Below, piece after piece: positions 5,265 through 7,133 of a stretch of DNA of 7,133 bases. Position 1 is the first letter of the stretch. Every line of letters starts with the position of its first letter. This DNA comes from Verrucomicrobiales bacterium (GTDB taxonomy: Bacteria > Verrucomicrobiota > Verrucomicrobiia > Limisphaerales > Palsa-1400). Made by a program: the position numbers and the translations under genes. The notes below the pieces were generated by a model that was not told the DNA's origin, made no database searches, and saw only the letters and a list, made by a program, of their open reading frames with translations. The stretch lies in the NCBI GenBank assembly GCA_028293405.1, contig JAQGOW010000041.1:1-7133 (forward strand), given 5' to 3'.

Positions 5265-7133
5265 ATGAAAGCCGCCTTCGCCACGCTGATTGTGTCCTTG
5301 CTCATGGTCGTGCGTGGAACTGCGGGTGAACCGATTCGGGCGGACCTGGATTATTTTCCTTCGCGGTTGCACGCGTTTGTTTTTCGGAATTGGGACATCG
5401 TGCCGACGGAGCGGATTGCGAAGGTGCTCGGGACCGATGTGCGGATGGTTGGTAAAGTGGCGAAGAGTCTGGGATTGCAGAAGGCCGAAGACGTTAGTGC
5501 AGAAATGCAGCGTCGAAATGTGGAGATCATTATTCGGCGCAATTGGCCTTTGGTGCCGCGCGAGCAGATTGAAACGTTGCTTGGATATTCGGCGAAGGAA
5601 TTGGATGAGTTTTTGGGGAAGGAGATTTTTTTGCGAGCTTTGTTGGCGGGGCCGCCACCCGGCCTGATACCGCTCAAGTATGAGGAACCTACACCGGAGA
5701 TTTCGCAGCGCGTTAAGTGGTTCAATAAACATGTGAAGCAACATCTGGCGGCTGTTGCTTCGACGCCGACTGAGCCTCGGATGTTTTTTACGAATGAATT
5801 GTGTCGGGCGCATGATCCGGCGGATTTTGTTCGTAGCGCGAAACCAAAGAAGGGCGATGCGGATCTGCGTGGCGGCTGGCGATTGATTATTGACGAAGGC
5901 TCCCCAGTCACGAAGGTCGCCGCTACGGACTTTATCGATTACTGCAAATTTGTTCACCACGCCAAACTGACGCTGGTGACAGGGATGTCGGTTGAGCCGA
6001 AACACGGAGACATTACCGTTGCGCGCGATCAGACCATTAAGTTGCCGGGACAATATATATTGGACGTTGGCGCTGATGGAATTGCCATTCGTGCCGCAGA
6101 CGAACGTGCGATGGGTCGGGCTTTGATTGAGCTGGAACGCCGAATGGGTGAGCGCGGCGGGCCGTTTCTCAGCGAGTGTCACGATACGATGACGCCGTCG
6201 TTCACGCCGCGTTATGTGTCGTCCTACTTTTCCTTGCTGACGGATGTGCTGGGACAGGATGTGGTGGATCCGTTTCCAGACGAGTATTTGAATCGCATCG
6301 CGCATCAGGATGCGGATGGAATCTGGATTTATACGTTGTTGGCGGATTTGGTGCCGTCGCCGGTTTTTGATGGAATGGGCGCGGGCAGTGAACAGCGGTT
6401 GCGGCATTTGCGCGAAATCGTGCGGCGCGCGGAGCGGCATGGGTTGAAGGTGTATTTGTATTTCAACGAACCGCGCGCGCAGTTTTTGCCGTTCTTCGAT
6501 AAGTATCCACAAGTCAAAGGGCAGCCGGAAGGCGACACGGCGGCGCTTTGTACGTCGACTGAATTGGTGCAGCAACATTTGCGCGGTTCGTGCAAGAAAC
6601 TGTTCGAGGAAGTTCCGGGATTGGGTGGAATTTTCGTCATTACGGCGAGCGAGAATTTGTGCAACTGCTATTCGCATGCGCACGGAGGTGTTACGGCATG
6701 TCCCCGTTGTTCGAAACGTTCACCGAGCGACGTTATTGCCGAATCGATTCGGTGCATGGCTGAAGGTGTCCGGGCCGCAGCGCCGGATGCGCAGGTGATT
6801 GTGTGGGATTGGAGTTGGCATTCGTTATTCGGTGAAGCTGTGCCAGGTGAAATTATTAAACGACTGCCGCACGGAGTGGGGTTGATGGCGGATTTCGAAC
6901 GTGGGACGCGGATTGTTCGCGGTGGCGTTGCCATGAACGTGGAGGAGTATTCGATTTCTACAATTGGCCCATCACCGCGCGCGAAATTGCGCGCGCAACA
7001 AGCGGCGGAGAACGGATTGAAATTTTTCGCGAAAATCCAGCTGTCGACCACCTGGGAGTGCGGCACGGTGCCGTTTATTCCGGTGCCGAATTTGATCGCG
7101 CGCAAGGCGATTGCAATGCGCGACATAGGCGTG
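5265..7133 (+). CDS. Secreted glycoside-hydrolase-like protein, 3'-truncated by window edge
   Basis: The frame is open for 623 codons from the ATG at 5265 to the window end, so the C-terminus is missing. GGAGA at 5251-5255 lies 9 bases upstream of the ATG. Residues 1-21 are a signal peptide (Lys2, hydrophobic core FATLIVSLLMVV, cleavage near GTAG). Residues 41-71 and 92-122 are two copies of a helix-turn-helix-like motif starting RNWxxVPxExI. Residues about 170-295 resemble the accessory alpha/beta domain that precedes GH20-type barrels; DERAMGRALIELERRM (279-294) is its typical closing helix. From about 311 the sequence fits a TIM barrel: DGIWIYTLL (351-359), GLKVYLYFNEP (393-403), GGIFVITASEN (454-464) and VIVWDWSWH (511-519). 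Glu463 after ITAS is a candidate catalytic acid. A loop carries Cys466, Cys468, Cys479 and Cys482. The protein probably acts on a glycan outside the cytoplasm; substrate and exact GH family are not determined. GH163/DUF4838-like is an alternative to GH20-like. Confidence 0.85.
   Translation, partial: MKAAFATLIVSLLMVVRGTAGEPIRADLDYFPSRLHAFVFRNWDIVPTERIAKVLGTDVRMVGKVAKSLGLQKAEDVSAEMQRRNVEIIIRRNWPLVPREQIETLLGYSAKELDEFLGKEIFLRALLAGPPPGLIPLKYEEPTPEISQRVKWFNKHVKQHLAAVASTPTEPRMFFTNELCRAHDPADFVRSAKPKKGDADLRGGWRLIIDEGSPVTKVAATDFIDYCKFVHHAKLTLVTGMSVEPKHGDITVARDQTIKLPGQYILDVGADGIAIRAADERAMGRALIELERRMGERGGPFLSECHDTMTPSFTPRYVSSYFSLLTDVLGQDVVDPFPDEYLNRIAHQDADGIWIYTLLADLVPSPVFDGMGAGSEQRLRHLREIVRRAERHGLKVYLYFNEPRAQFLPFFDKYPQVKGQPEGDTAALCTSTELVQQHLRGSCKKLFEEVPGLGGIFVITASENLCNCYSHAHGGVTACPRCSKRSPSDVIAESIRCMAEGVRAAAPDAQVIVWDWSWHSLFGEAVPGEIIKRLPHGVGLMADFERGTRIVRGGVAMNVEEYSISTIGPSPRAKLRAQQAAENGLKFFAKIQLSTTWECGTVPFIPVPNLIARKAIAMRDIGV

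Noticed and set aside
5169..6683. A 504-codon open frame on the minus strand
   Set aside because: It lies wholly antisense to the hydrolase over most of its length. The plus-strand frame has a signal peptide, a ribosome-binding site and barrel-like motifs; the antisense product is Arg/His/Gln-rich with no recognisable domain, as expected from the complement of a G+C-rich gene.

Overview
The window looks like a chromosomal segment of a soil- or water-type Verrucomicrobiota bacterium (Pedosphaera/Limisphaerales-like). This rests on the gene set, the G+C-rich wobble usage, and the short-period repeats in the spacers, which I recall as recurrent in that phylum. It is an inference from sequence character, not from a search. 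No rRNA, tRNA, mobile element, integrase or CRISPR array is visible.

Layout. Bases 1-657 hold no convincing gene, only a purine-rich, repeat-laden spacer. Two plus-strand genes follow: a secreted single-BON-domain protein (658-1128) and a glycine-zipper general-stress-like protein (1240-1788). They are separated by a short spacer with a perfect 11-bp palindrome. A convergent spacer (1789-1932) carries a 7-nt-period repeat and a GC-rich hairpin. Two minus-strand genes come next: a lysine 2,3-aminomutase (1933-3168) and, upstream of it, a 583-residue protein with an arginine/glycine-rich N-terminal region and Pro/Ala-rich C-terminal linkers (3329-5080). A divergent 184-base spacer then leads to a plus-strand secreted glycoside-hydrolase-like protein (5265 onward) that runs off the right edge.

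Functionally, the BON and glycine-zipper proteins suggest an envelope or general-stress pair that may be co-transcribed. The aminomutase keeps every residue known to bind lysine and PLP, but lacks the zinc-binding cysteines of the clostridial enzyme. A TTGACA/GATAGT promoter candidate in front of it would give a very short leader. The RG-rich protein is a probable nucleic-acid binder, with what looks like a winged helix split by a Pro/Ala insertion. The secreted protein combines a duplicated helix-turn-helix-like motif, a probable GH20-like accessory domain and a TIM-barrel-like region with a four-cysteine loop.

I found no clear multi-gene novel system. The most interesting material is the unusual domain architecture of the last two proteins and the families of 7-8 nt period intergenic arrays.
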